Of a stretch of DNA of 64,000 nt, positions 21,141 through 32,929 are shown piece after piece; positions within the stretch are counted from its first letter, which is position 1; every line of letters begins with the position of its first letter. The notes beneath the pieces are model-generated. The model searched no databases. It was not told where the DNA came from and saw only the letters and a list, made by a program, of their open reading frames with translations. This DNA is from Portulaca oleracea (Eukaryota > Streptophyta > Magnoliopsida > Caryophyllales > Portulacaceae). Location of the stretch: contig CM055870.1 of assembly GCA_029582165.1 (NCBI GenBank), positions 42,825,513 through 42,889,512 on the forward strand. The letters run 5' to 3'. The position numbers were made by a program, and so were the translations under genes.

Positions 21141-21733
21141 GGGAAATTGGAATCTAATAAACCAACCTTTGAGGGTCCTTTGAAATAACGAACCAACCTT
21201 GCAAGCTAATTTACAACGAACCCACCTTAACATGTTATTTTTTCTAACGAACCTCCGGCGAGTCCCACAGGCCGGAAAGCTGACGTAGCGGTGTTTTAAC
21301 CAAAAAAAAAAGGAAATTTTTTTTTTTGCTGAGTTGGATTAAATAAATCAAATTTTTCTTTTTTTTAAATCCACCTCAACCTCAATTCTTTTTTTCTTTC
21401 TTTCTCTCTCTCCTCTGTCTCTTCTCTCCCCTCTCTCTCTCTCACCCCATCTCTCTCTCTCTCTCATCTTCTTTCCCCCATCACCCATCCCCGATCCATC
21501 CCCTGACCCCACCCTCTCACCACCGCCGCCACCACTGCCACCATCACCACCTCCACCTCCACCACCACCACCACCACCACCACCACCATCATCACCACTA
21601 TCCTCCATCATCACCTCCACCACCACCACCATCACCATCATCATCATCACCACCATCCTCCATCATCATCATCATCATCATCACTACCATCCTCCATCAT
21701 CATCATCCTCATCACCACCTCCACCTCCACCAC

Positions 21734-21765
<32 letters not shown>

Positions 21766-22229
21766 CCATCACCATCCTCACCACGGTCTGGTGGCGCGCC
21801 GATCGTAGCCCGTGGTGGTGGCGATGGTCAAGGTGGCGGTGATGATAATGATGGTGATGGTGGTGGTGGTGGAGGTGGAGGTGGTGATGAGGATGATGAT
21901 GATGATGGAGGATGGTGGTGGTGGTGATGATGATGATGATGGTGATGGTGATGGTGGTGGTGGTGCAGGTGAAGGTAGTGATGAGGATGATGATGATGGA
22001 ATACGGTGGTGATGATGGTGATGGTGATGGTGATGATGATGATGGTGGTGGTGGAGGTGGAGGTGGAGGTGGTGATGAGGATGATGATGATGGAGGATGG
22101 TGGTGGTGATGATGATGATGGAGGATGGTGGTGGTGATGATGATGGTGATGGTGGCGGTGGTGGCGGCGGTGGTGAGGGTGGCGGTGGTGAGAGGGTGGG
22201 GGTTGGGGGGATGGGTGGGCTGGGGTGAT

Positions 22230-22263
<34 letters not shown>

Positions 22264-22536
22264 AGAGAGAGAGAAAGAATGAAAAAAAGAATTGAGGATG
22301 AGGTGGATTTAAAAAAAAAAGAAAAATTTGATTTATTTAATCCAACTCAGCAAAAAAAAATTTCCTTTTTTTTTTGGCTAAAACACCGCCACGTCAGCTT
22401 TCCGGCCTGTGAGACTCGCCGGAGGTTCGTTAGAAAAAATAACATGTTAAGGTGGGTTTGTTGTAAATTAGCTTGCAATGTTGGTTCGTTATTTCAAAGG
22501 ACCCTCAAAGGTTGGTTTATTAGATTCCAATTTTCC
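21141..22536. mobile_element. Mutator-type foldback element nested in the hAT
   Basis: It starts GGGAAATTGGAATCTAATA and ends TATTAGATTCCAATTTTCC, flanked by the perfect 9-bp duplication ATTTAAAAA (21132-21140 and 22537-22545). The arms (about 21141-21480 and 22225-22536) are near-perfect inverted repeats of more than 300 bp. The fold continues inward through TC-rich (left) and GA-rich (right) microsatellites into trinucleotide tracts. The 9-bp duplication and long inverted repeats point to a Mutator-like foldback. It has no real coding sequence. Confidence 0.9.
21520..22200. repeat. CCA/TCA trinucleotide tract turning into its complement GGT/GAT
   Basis: From 21520 to about 21785 the top strand is CCACC/TCATCA-rich. 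From about 21815 to 22200 it is GGTGG/GATGAT-rich, with a short GC-rich spacer (GGCGCGCCGATCG) between. This is the core of the foldback. Gly-, Asp- or Met/Val-rich open frames here are artefacts. Confidence 0.95.
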
Positions 22537-23055
22537 ATTTAAAAATTTCATTTTGGTGGGATTTTTATTATATGTTAAATTAAAGGAAGTATGGAGAGAC
22601 TTTTCAATTTTTTTAGTGGTATGATTTTCTTGGAAATTTAGATGGAAATTGAGTACTCAAAGCTACAAATAATTAAAATAATTTCTAACTGGAGTTTAGT
22701 GGGAAATTATCCACCGTTAAATTTAGATGGAAATTATCCGACCAGAATATAAATACAACCTTGGATTCATTCGAAAGCAAGTAACAGAATTAACCCGATC
22801 CGAATTTGAACAGACCCGACTCAACCCAACCCGGGAAAGTTTCAATCGACTCTCACCCGAAGAGCACGATCTGGTCAAATTCGATCCGAACCCGATCCGA
22901 CCCGATCAAGATCAATCCGGAGTCAAACCGAATCCAACCCTGCCCGAACCAAATCCAATCCGAGCCGGAGCACGGATGATCCGAACAAACCCGAACCCAA
23001 AGTCATCTGATCCGAACCCAATCCGACATATCCGATTGCCAGGTCTAGACCCAGC

Positions 23056-24721
23056 CTTTGATGCCAAAGTTTCCCGGTGCGAACCGCATTGACTTTGCTC
23101 TACTCTGGAGGCTCTTTGTAGAAGTAAACCCTATCAATCTGCTTACCCGTACCAATCAGAATCCCCGAGGTGCGGTCCTGCAAATTACAAGCATTATAAT
23201 TAAATGTGGTTGTGCAATTTAAATCCTTACACAATTGATGCACTGAGATTAGATTTCATTTCAGGGATGGAACGTGAAGTGCTCGATCTAATTGTATGTT
23301 ATTCAATAGCATGACTTTTCCTCGCTTGTCCGCAATTGTTTTGATCCCGTTGGGCAGGTCGACCTCAACAGGTTAAATCTTTTCAATTTCTTTGAGGAGA
23401 CTTGCATCACCTGTCATATGAGTAGAGGCCCCGCTGTCAATAAGCAACAGATTTTTTAGATTACCTGCAAAGATCACCATGGTCGTGTTTTGCTCAATCA
23501 TGCCCAAAATCACTTGAACTTGGTCTGGAGTAAAATAATTCGTTGAGCTTGGCCCACCCTGTTGGACAGGACCAAGTGAGGAACTCTCAGGGTTATGGAA
23601 ATAATTAGCTTGTTCTTGGTTTCCTCTTGTCGCCGCTGTATCAACTCGGTTGCTCCCAGTCGGTGCTCTGGCTGTCGCACCGCAGTCTGTCCCCGGAAGA
23701 CCACCAGTCACAATCGCCGCAGTTCCGTGAGATTGTTGCGAGCTACGCCCATATCCTCTTCCAGGCCCTGTTCTTCCTCCTCGTCCACGGCTGTTCTGCC
23801 CTCAGCCACCTCGGTCACTGCGTCGCGTCCTCCTCGCGACCCCCAATTCGCAGGGTACCCAATTATCTCAAAACACCCTGTGGCGTCATGAACAAATTTT
23901 CCACAGTGAGTACAAGCAGGTCTTTCTCTGACAGTTGTTTTCAGCTGTTTTCCGACCGCAAAGGCTGTCGCAACCTCCCTCTCTTGTCGTTTGCACAACA
24001 CCCTATGATGTTCTTCTTCTTGTTGTACAAGATTGAATATCTTATCCAGAGGTGGAAGAGGATCCATAGCAAGTATCTGACTCCTCAAATTAGAATATTT
24101 TGAGTCATTCAAACCCATAAGGAATTGATGAGTTCTCTCCTTTTCCAAGAGTTCATTCAACCGAGATTCAAGCTTGCAAGTACATTTTCCACAGGTACAA
24201 TTTGATATGTCTTCATAGTTCCCTAGTTCCATCCACATGCTTCTCAATTTCGCATAAAAACTTCCCACATCCAATCCTTCCTGCTTGCAAGAAGAGATTG
24301 CTTCCTTGAGTTGATGAATTCTTGGGGTGTATCGTTTATTCAGATTATCCCAAAGAATCTTTGCTGAATCTGTGTAGGGTAGCGTCGAATGTAGTTTAGG
24401 GTCTATTGAGTTTTGCATCCACATGTAAATCATTGAGCTTACACGTTCCCAGGCATCTAACTCATCCCCTTCTACCTTTGGTCTCTCAATTCGACCATCG
24501 ATGAATTTTATCTTGTTCTTTGCTTTCAAGGTCGTTAGCACCGACCTCTTCCAGGCCTCAAAGTTCTTCTCGATAAACAGTATCGAGGTGATTGCAGCTC
24601 CTGCACTCTCAGATGGGTGTAAGTAATAGGGCGAATCGGGTGTGATAATGAACGATTTCGGTTTTGGTTCTTTATCATTGATGACGGCCTCACTGTCTGT
24701 GGGCTGATCTTCCTTGGCCAT
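23056..24721 (-). pseudogene. Copia gag and protease (frameshifted)
   Basis: From ATG at 24721 the frame gives a copia gag: SPYYLHPSESAGAAITSILF, FEAWKRSVLTTLKAKNK, WDNLNKRYTPRIHQLKEAIS, then a zinc knuckle CTHCGKFVHDATGC (C-x2-C-x4-H-x4-C) near 23900. The frame breaks at about 23720-23780. In another frame a Gly/Thr-rich linker leads to the retropepsin site LLIDSGASTHMTG (about 23450-23410). Downstream, LPNGIKTIADKRGKVML and ILIGTGKQIDRVYFY lead up to the hAT insertion. Confidence 0.9.
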
Positions 24722-24739
24722 GGTTGCTAGTTGAGTTAC

Positions 24740-24758
24740 GCACCTTGCTCTAATACCA
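24740..24758 (-). other. Copia primer-binding site (initiator tRNA-Met type)
   Basis: The minus strand reads TGGTATTAGAGCAAGGTGC directly next to the 5' LTR. It matches the common plant copia site TGGTATCAGAGC with one change. Confidence 0.85.
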
Positions 24759-24841
24759 TGAAGAAATTCAAAGAGCAAGCTTTCTTTGGGAGAGAATGCA
24801 TTCCCTTTTCTTATTATTTCTCTTAAACAGAATACATACAT

Positions 24842-24907
<66 letters not shown>

Positions 24908-25586
24908 ATAGGATTCTAATAGTCCCTACTTTCACCAATTGGGCAATGGTGGATGGACCGTACTTTCACTTTGTATTCTGGTAGTCCAAAAAAAATGAAA
25001 CTGGATTGTAGTGGTACCAAATCCACCTCCACATTCTTCTTATTTTTTTCATTTCTACACTATATTGTTTTTATTTTTTTCGTTCTTGCCCCTAGAAAGT
25101 TAATGAATTGTAGTTTCTAAAACATTTTTTAAATTATTTTTTTGAGACTCCGAATAATTATTATGATTTTTTAAAAATAATAAAAGTGAAAAAATAGTAA
25201 AAAATAGTAAAAAAATGAAAAAAAATTGGGGAAAACTCTGTAAATTCATTAAAAATCATTGTAAAGTGTTATACTAAGTTTTGAATCAAATGCAACACAA
25301 AATCTATGATTCCCTTGAAAATATCCCACAACAATCCAATTTTATTTTGTTTTGGACCACCAGAATACAAAGTGAAAGTACGGTCCACCATTGTCCAATT
25401 GGTGAAAGTAGGGATTATTAGAATCCAATTATCATATATATATATATATATGACAGCAGGAGAAGGTTGTTGGGAATTTTAAAACTAGTATGCTACTGCA
25501 CCTTGTACAAAAAGGAAAACAAATCTATTTCAACAAGATAGAAAAACTACTATTATAATTTTATTTCAACTGGAACTCTGTTAATA
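24759..25586 (-). repeat. 5' LTR of the copia element, split by a MITE
   Basis: It matches the left LTR at both ends. The (AC)n(AT)n microsatellite has grown (24842-24904), and a 530-bp insertion begins inside the AT run. Without the insert the LTR is about 300 bp, close to the 277 bp of its partner. Confidence 0.9.
24905..25434. mobile_element. Long-TIR MITE inside the copia LTR
   Basis: The left end (24905-24987: GGATTCTAATAGTCCCTAC, then GTACTTTCACTTTGTATTCT) is the inverted copy of the right end (25354-25434) over about 80 bp with few mismatches. The AT-rich centre is non-coding. It sits in an (AT)n run, so the target duplication cannot be read and the superfamily is uncertain. Confidence 0.82.
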
Positions 25587-25643
25587 CACCATGATGCACA
25601 ATGCTCATTACAATATTTACCGCAAGTTGCTTCTCTACTTTTT

Positions 25644-25834
25644 ATCTCTTCTTTTTGGGATTCATGGGTCTAACTTTCCTCCATTATTTGATCTCTTCTT
25701 TTTGGGATTCATGGGTCAAACTTTCCTCCATTATTTGATCTCTTCTTTTTGGGATTCATGGGTCTAACTTTCCTCCATTATTTGATCTCTTCTTTTTGGG
25801 ATTCATGGGTCTAACTTTCCTCCATTATTTGATC
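25644..25834 (+). repeat. 47-bp tandem repeat, four copies
   Basis: Units start at 25644, 25691, 25738 and 25785, each beginning ATCTCTTCTTTTTGGGATTC. They are almost identical (one T/A change in copy 2), which suggests recent expansion. Confidence 0.95.
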
Positions 25835-27540
25835 AACAAGGGAGCCCAGCATCCCTGTGCCAAACTCTAATCATGATCCTAGGATGATGAACAATATAAC
25901 CTGCAACTCAAATAATGGAGCTCATCCTTGTCAACTTCACGTAGTTGGGTGACCCAACGGAGCTCAACCATATGTCAAATTCAGTCTATGTTGCCAAACT
26001 AGGGCCAGCAACCAACTAGCTGATCATGTGGGTCAATGGATCGACTAACGAGACCTCTATAACCAAATTTGACATATCAATTAAGGATAACAATGGGTCA
26101 GGTCCAGCTAGACTTGGACTTAGATCCGCTAATTTTTTTTGTACCCGCACCTAACACGGGATCCGGTGGGTCCTAAAAATTTAGATCCAGACTCAGACCT
26201 ATTGGGTCCGCGGGTCCATAGTGGGTCTTTAATAGGTCCAACACTCTTATGTATTTTTTTTACTAGATTTATCAATTTTTCGGGTTAATTTTATACTTAC
26301 ACACCTGTATACTAATAATTGTTCTATTTAAATACACTTGCTTTCAACAGAATAAAAACATATAGTTCAATGTACGAAGCTACGAACGATGTCCAACATA
26401 AAAACTTTACAAACAACTTGATTAAAATATATGGAAACAACACGCCATCCACATTAACATTGTTCAACGTTTGATAGCTCAAACAAATTACTTGATAAAA
26501 GTCAACATATTCACCATTTAAAGAGGAGAATAGAGCTCGTGAACAACAGTAATATTGATATCAATCTCAACAAATGTATAACATTATACTACTAACTACA
26601 CTAGCATTTTCATTTTTTAAAAAAAAAATCAAAAAACACTAACGGGGTCTCTTATTTTGGTATAATAATTAAAAGGGCCTTATATTTTGATAAATAACTT
26701 TGAGATGAGATTATATTTGATGAAAAAATTTAGGAAGAATATTCAGGCACAGTTCTGGCCCAAAAATGGCGATGCAACTGATAAAATGTTTAAGAATGTT
26801 TTAAAATGAAGTCAACTGTAGTTAACTCTAATTGAAGATTAAAGGTTTAAAATTCAAAAAAAAAAAGACTTCGCTCAAACCCAACTAAAAACGTCACTTC
26901 CCACCTCCCTCTCTCTCATCCTCCCACACTATTCATCTTCCTTGTTCTACCATTGTTTGATTGTCGTTGTGTCTTCAGCCACAAGTGGCGACTCAACAAA
27001 ACCAGTGGAAGAATACAAAATATGTGACGATTGAAGGTTGGAATTGGAGTCTGAAGTTGAAGTGAACCCTAATCAAGTTCAAGGCTAACAATGGTATGTG
27101 TCTCAAGACTATTACATTCGAATGAGGTTCAACTTGGTTACAGTTGTTGATGGTCGACGGGAAAAATGACAATCTTTTGCTTTGTATGTAATTTATGGGG
27201 CCTACTTTGTCAAAAGTTTGATTTTTTAAGGAAACTTATCTGTAAGTGATTAATCATTGCTAATTGAAAGTTAGGGTTTACAGAATTTGTAGTTAGGGTT
27301 TCTTTCCTATCAAGAATCTGTATAGGCTAGATAAATACTAAGTTGTTGTATGAGGGTGTATATGTTGTTTTTATGGTGTAAGGAAACATTTTTACTGTTA
27401 ATTTTAAGTAGTTGTTAAGCCTTTGGTTTTTTTTTTTTTTGGGGGGGGGGGGGGAGGGAGGGTGGTTTAGAGTAGTTTCATGGTTGCATGTATTGTTTTT
27501 GGTAGAATAAGAGAAGTATATGTATACATTACAAGGACAA
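25835..27540. other. AT-rich spacer with decayed repeat fragments
   Basis: The stretch 26090-26250 has several GGGTCC/GGTCCA motifs, like hAT subterminal arrays, but no termini. The stretch 26880-27110 looks like a leader exon (pyrimidine-rich, then ACAATG|GTATGT at about 27090-27098). A T14-G14 homopolymer lies at about 27427-27456. No conserved gene is recognised. Confidence 0.4.
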
Positions 27541-27856
27541 GATGATTTTCATAAGTCAGGTGGATTTGGATGAATATCAACCTATGGATTTGTACAAGGA
27601 TGCTTGGAAGTTGAGTCCAAACGAAGAAATCAAGTTTTCAAGGTTTGTTGGCTTTTGTTGGCACCGTCCTAGGAAGGAAAATCGAAGGTGGGCATTGGTT
27701 GATGACAATGACTGGAGGAAATTTGTGGGGCCTTTTGGACGGGTTGAAAAGGACTCGTGTTATCCCTATGTACATGAGTGATCGAAGCAAGTCGTCTAAA
27801 CTCCAATTGAGTGTCGAGATGAATGACAACACGATTGAGCAACAAGGGGCACCTTA
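27541..27856 (+). pseudogene. Unrecognised protein fragment, possibly of a MULE transposase N-terminus
   Basis: A 79-codon frame reads VDLDEYQPMDLYKDAWKLSP, then FVGFCWHRPRKENRRWALVD and FVGPFGRVEKDSCYPY. After a one-base shift an acidic stretch follows. I do not recognise it. The leader-like exon upstream (26880-27098) and the D/W-rich sequence recall N-termini of Mutator-like transposases, but no catalytic region is visible. It may be a chance frame. Confidence 0.25.
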
Positions 27857-28306
27857 GGATATAGCGCAGATTGTGGTCCTTGAAGAGCCTACTGTCATGG
27901 ATGTGGTCCTGGCAAAGACTTTGAATGAACCTACTATCAATGAAACAAATGCTTGGGCTAAAAGCTTAATCGTCACACTTTCCTGTACATACTTAATGCC
28001 CCCAAGGTCCCCACCTAGTCATTATAGTACTATAAAAAAGCTATCACTTACACTCTGCTTGGGAGGAGAGTTAATGGATAGTAGGGGTTCATAGGAGTAA
28101 AGGAGAGTGACGGTATGGGAGCTAGGGTTCATAAGGGTAAACTACTTACCTCTGCTTGGGAGAACAATTTGGAGAGTTCATAAGAGTAAAATGTTAATTG
28201 ACATATTTGTCCTTTCATATTATATGTAATTCAATATAAGACACATACATTTGCTCTAATACTCATCCTCTTTCTACTCTCCCCCTCTGTCTCTCTACCC
28301 CTTCCC

Positions 28307-28343
<37 letters not shown>

Positions 28344-28348
<5 letters not shown>

Positions 28349-31300
28349 CGCCCCCAGGTTACTAACCACTAAATTAAGGTAATGATACACTTAACCCAAT
28401 GATTAGCGGCGGATAAACACCTGGGAGTATTACCGCCGCCCACGAAGGAGGACAAGGCTATACTAAAACTCATCAAAACAACAAAACATAAACCAACTTC
28501 GAACATGCATCATCAAGACATAACTAAACTTAAACTACCTCAAAACTACATAACATAACCCAATAAAACTTATACAAGCCAAAATATCACAAGATTCTCT
28601 TAAATCTTTCATAAGGGACCTTTAACCACCTTCAACCTCCTTAAGAAGCTCTAGGGTTTTGTCCTTCCGGGGGTCTTTCCATTTTCCTTGCCGAGATTCC
28701 TAAAACGAAAACATAAAACTTCGAAACGTGAGTTAAACTCAGTACGTATACCCCTAGTAACGTAAGAATCTTTTCATAGTTCGTTTTAGTTATTTAGCGC
28801 GGTTCCAAAACATTAAAAACAATATAAATAACAAACAAACAATAAAAGGTAGCAAAACTTACATAGCTTGACCTTACTCAACCTGTACATGGAACGTATA
28901 ACTTAACCTGTACTTAAATCACAACTTAAATGGAAATACTTTTGAGTTCTTCCTCGTAAAAGTAACATACCTAACCATAACCTTAGAAATAATATATCAT
29001 TAAAAGTGATATAATATAATTTCAAAAGAACTTAAATCATACATAACTAACATATAACCTACAAAGCCATAGCATAACCAAGACTTATAACCAAATTTGG
29101 CATGTAAGTCATAAAGCTTTACTTTGGTTCAAAAGACTTGAGTAACTTAAGAAACTTACACTTGGTTATCCTATTATTATCATGAAGGTCCCCTACTTGC
29201 GATCATTGGCTAAGCCTCCGTATGCGCATACCCGGACCGATCGGGAGATCCGGATGGTGGACAATGTCCTATACTGGCCAGATTTCCATGGGGTGCACTC
29301 TAGGCACTTCAGTTACATTTTCCTTGGGTGCCCTAAGGCATGTATATAGTTAACTTGGGGTGCACAAAGGCACATAAGCATGTTTTTCCTTGGTGTGCAC
29401 TAAGGCACCATAAGCATGGGCGGGGCCTTAATTAATTTCTAAAACTTGAAAACTTAAACCTTGATACCTTGACATTGGATTCTTAAACAAAACTAGTTCC
29501 TTAAACTACCCTTTTTCAATCATAACTTAAAGATACAACCTTGTAACCTCCTTGTATAAGGCTTGTACTTGTGTAGGGAAATACTCATGAAATCTTTCAT
29601 GACATAACTACTTGCTAGCCATAAAAGACCCAGTCAAAGGTACTTAACCGATGTAGATGCTTCAACGCGGAAGACGTATAACATAAATACTTAAGTAAGA
29701 TGCTTTACTTAATAAAACTTACTTGGTACATAAAACCCCATAAACTTACTTAATTATACTTTAACATGATATATACAATTTTCATAAACGACATAGACTT
29801 TAAAAAAAATAAACATGAGATTTATATGGCATAAAATAAATCATGTAATTAACTTAAAATGGGTTACAGGTAATATACGTACCTGAAGACCAAAGAACAC
29901 GTACGGAACAAGCAGGGACTTGAACAGCGGAAGAGCAACGACCACTTGGAGGAACTTAGAAAAGAGGAGGAATTTAGAATTAGACCTTTATTTAGCTAAG
30001 AGAGGGAAAATATATCTCTAATAGAATAACCGGCTCGAATTGTAAACTTAATTCCCTCCGTACAATGAAAGGATCACAACTTTCACCATAGACATCGTAT
30101 CGTCGCATAAGAGGACTTTCCGGAAAGCTTAAAATACGCCTTACAACTTTGTAGTTAATCCCAAGGACCAAAAACACGATCAAAAGGGTCAAAACACTTA
30201 AACACATAATCTGCCCAGAACTTGCAAGTGTCGACTAGCATTTTTCGGAAAGCGATATCTTGGGTTATATTAATCAGTTTTGGGCCTATAAGATGTCCAC
30301 GGAAAGCTCGTGAGTCAAATTCCAACTTTTATTTTCATCATCTATTGATTTAAGCTTGGGAAGAGGTCGAATTTCAGCTTAGAATAAGGGCAGTCACACT
30401 AGTGGTATTTCTGGAAAACTCAGAATTTTTATCCTTCCAACAAAAGCTTATAACTCTCTCACCCGACGTCCTATGGACGCCTACCATATCATTCTGGAAA
30501 GCTTAGAGTGTCGCCTAAAACTTTTATGTTCAGACCTTAGGCCATAGTAACCTCTAACTAGCCGAAAAACACCCATCTTTGCTCTGCCGTCATAAACATC
30601 TCAGACTTGCGCGGGTTTAATATTTTGGCCATAAATTCTAAAATTCTTATCGAAACGACGAACCGTAAAAACCGGGTGTTAGCTAACACTTTTATATACC
30701 TATTCATGCCATAAAATGACTCAGAATCACATCATTCATTTTCTGGAAATCCATTAACCAACCAGATTGCAAAACACTCAATAAAACCACTTGCATGCAT
30801 GATTAATCTCATGATTTATCTTAAACACTTATACAATCCTATCCTTCCATCACCAATACAAATTTCTAGAATTAATAACATGAAGAAAACCTTCATCCTT
30901 GGTCACATCTTACACATGCAAAGCCCAATTTAATACATATCATGCTCCTAGACATTATACTTGACAATTTCAACATTAAAAGTCACAAAGAACATCTTTT
31001 TGCTAACATAATCTCATTTTAAACACGTGCACTTATATTTAAGCCATAAACTCACTCTTTCATAAAGGAATAAACATCCTAAACCACATGCATGCCACAA
31101 TCAATCACCATCCATACTCATTTAATCATAAAAACACAAGGTTATCACCAACTTACCCAAGATTCACTCTTTGGTACTAGGATTCTTTCATTTCTCACTT
31201 GATGAACTTAAGAATACTTGGTTTACCTATGAAATAACATGAGAAATATACAAAAACTCAGATTTTATTTATTAGTTTTTATTAAAAAGAGAGAGAAGAA

Positions 31301-32064
31301 GAAGGATGACATTACACTTGCAAGAGGAGAAAAAATGGAGGAGGATGATGAAGGTGGTGATTGGTGGCCGGAAAGTGGCCGGAAAAGGTGCCGGTGGCGG
31401 CGGCTGGTGGCCGGCAGAGGCGGCAGCTGGGGGACAGCTGGTGGTGTTGGGGGAAGTGAAGGCCACAAGTGAGAGAGGGAGCAAGAGATGAGAGTTGAGA
31501 TTATAACATAAATTTATCAATCTCTTCTAATTACTCCATATATATAGACATGCTTAAGCCCAAAGATGAGCCTTCCCCCTTCTTTCTTATTTGATCCAGC
31601 CGGCCCATGGCCCAAATGGCGAGGAATTTTGATCCATTTAATTCTCCCTCTTATACTTATATCTCCTTAACTCCCAAATTACTTAAATGATTATACCGTA
31701 TAAATATTACCGGAAACCTACGAAAACCCAAATAAATATATCCATACACTTCCATGATATTTCTCATAATTATATTCCTAAATTGCCTTGAATAAAAGAG
31801 GGACCCGATATATCGGTCTCGGAAAAAGAATTCATAAACGATAGGATCGCTATAAAAATTATTGGAAGAGATTCATCAAGAAAAGAAAATTTAGAACTGA
31901 TTCATGGATGATCGTTGCACTGTTCAAGTCCTGCAAAACACACACTTGGTTAGGAAAACAAAATTTTGGAACACGCGCTTTAATTATCCTTGGTTTATCG
32001 TTAACCTTGATTAATTAAACTAGTAAGTACGTAATAAGGGGCGATTTTCTTCGGATTTGTTACA
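28344..32064. mobile_element. Probable solo LTR, 3.7 kb
   Basis: It starts TGTAACGCCCCCAGG and ends GATTTGTTACA, giving TG...CA borders with a short inverted TGTAAC/GTTACA, and it interrupts a CT microsatellite (CTCTC on both sides). No open frame resembles a retrotransposon gene and no second copy exists in the window. A TGTAAC start and this length would suit a Ty3/gypsy LTR of the Tekay/Del kind, but that family call is inference. Confidence 0.6.
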
Positions 32065-32164
32065 CTCTCTCTCTCTCTACCCTCTTTATCTCTATCTCTC
32101 TCTCTCTCTCTCCATCTCTCTCTAATGAGAGAGAGAGATAGAGAGAGATGAGAGAGAGATGCGA

Positions 32165-32204
<40 letters not shown>

Positions 32205-32220
32205 AAAATGCGAGTATGTA

Positions 32221-32261
<41 letters not shown>

Positions 32262-32277
32262 TAGATGTGTGTGCGTA

Positions 32278-32308
<31 letters not shown>

Positions 32309-32430
32309 TGTGTGTGTAAGAGAGAGAAAGATGTGTGTGTATAAGAGAGAAAGAGAGATGAGAGAGAAAGTGATGTGTGTGTGTGTGTGCGCACACAAGA
32401 GAGAGAGAGAGAGAGAGATGGATGTGTGTG
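32065..32430. repeat. Compound CT / GA / GT microsatellite
   Basis: A CT-rich tract (32065-32125) is followed by long (GA)n runs mixed with (GT)n up to about 32430. The junction near 32120-32160 is inverted (CTCTC...GAGAG), so the tract can fold back. Ser/Leu/His- or Arg/Glu-rich open frames here are artefacts. Confidence 0.95.
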
Positions 32431-32929
32431 TTATGATTCAATCAGGGTTAAGGGTAATATGGTCATTTTTTATTGTATGTATGCTATAATTTAATTAAAC
32501 ACCTCTTTACACCCCAAATTGGGGTGCTAAAAGAAATATGGGTTAAGAGGGGTAAAGGAAGGTAAACCTCACTCCGTCTTACTCTCCCTTACCCTCTCTC
32601 ACTCTCTTCTCAAGCAGGGGTAAGGAGGAGTAAGTACCCTCCTTAACCCCTCCTAATCCCCTACCCTCCTCCCAAGCATAGTGTTAATCCAACTTGAACT
32701 GTCGATTGACTCGCTAGATTCCAAACTGGTTGGACTAATAAAGAGAGTAACTATCCCCATATTGTTTGTCCAGTTCAACACTCCCCCCCCCCCCCCCCCG
32801 GGAACAAGCAAAGTCATCAGCAAAACTAAGGCTATGGCCTCCAACGCTGCAACAATGTTCGAATCTGGGCATACAACAATGTTGGGTTATGTTTGGATAT
32901 GGTGTAGATTTCCTCTAAAGATTCTATGA

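Larger units (their letters stand above)
20552..23047. mobile_element. hAT-type non-autonomous element, 2.5 kb, inserted in copia integrase region
   Basis: It starts TAGACCTAGCAATC and ends GATTGCCAGGTCTA and is flanked by the perfect 8-bp duplication GACCCAGC (20544-20551 and 23048-23055). Both subterminal zones (20560-20880 and 22730-23040) are dense with CCGAACCCGATCC-like motifs, as in hAT subterminal arrays. It encodes no transposase. It splits the copia reading frame within the LGHP region at the start of integrase. Confidence 0.9.
17326..25586 (-). mobile_element. Ty1/copia LTR retrotransposon (with nested insertions)
   Basis: The two LTRs share TGAAGAAATTC at the left end and CTRTTAATA at the right end, and the element is flanked by the direct repeat CACCA (17321-17325 and 25587-25591). 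The order on the minus strand is 5' LTR (right), primer-binding site, gag, protease, integrase, reverse transcriptase, RNase H, polypurine tract, 3' LTR (left), as in Ty1/copia. Removing the hAT at 20552-23047 and the MITE in the right LTR leaves about 5.2 kb, a normal copia length. Frameshifts and stops make it inactive. Confidence 0.93.
28051..32683. mobile_element. Harbinger-like MITE split by a solo LTR
   Basis: It starts CACTCTGCTTGGGAGGAG and ends CTCCTCCCAAGCATAGTG, inverted with one mismatch, and is flanked by TTA on both sides (28048-28050 and 32684-32686), the PIF/Harbinger target length. Related inner copies (CCTCTGCTTGGGAG at 28151, CTCAAGCAGGGG near 32613) make subterminal repeats. 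Without the nested LTR it would be about 0.9 kb, most of it CT/GA microsatellite. Confidence 0.6.

Noticed and set aside
21348..22109. Gly/Asp/Met-Val-rich open frames
   Set aside because: Products of the GGT/GAT trinucleotide core of the foldback element.
26090..26250. GGGTCC/GGTCCA-rich stretch resembling hAT subterminal repeats
   Set aside because: No inverted termini or target duplication found.
32001..32489. Long Ser/Leu/His-rich and Arg/Glu-rich open frames
   Set aside because: They only translate the CT/GA/GT microsatellite in three frames.
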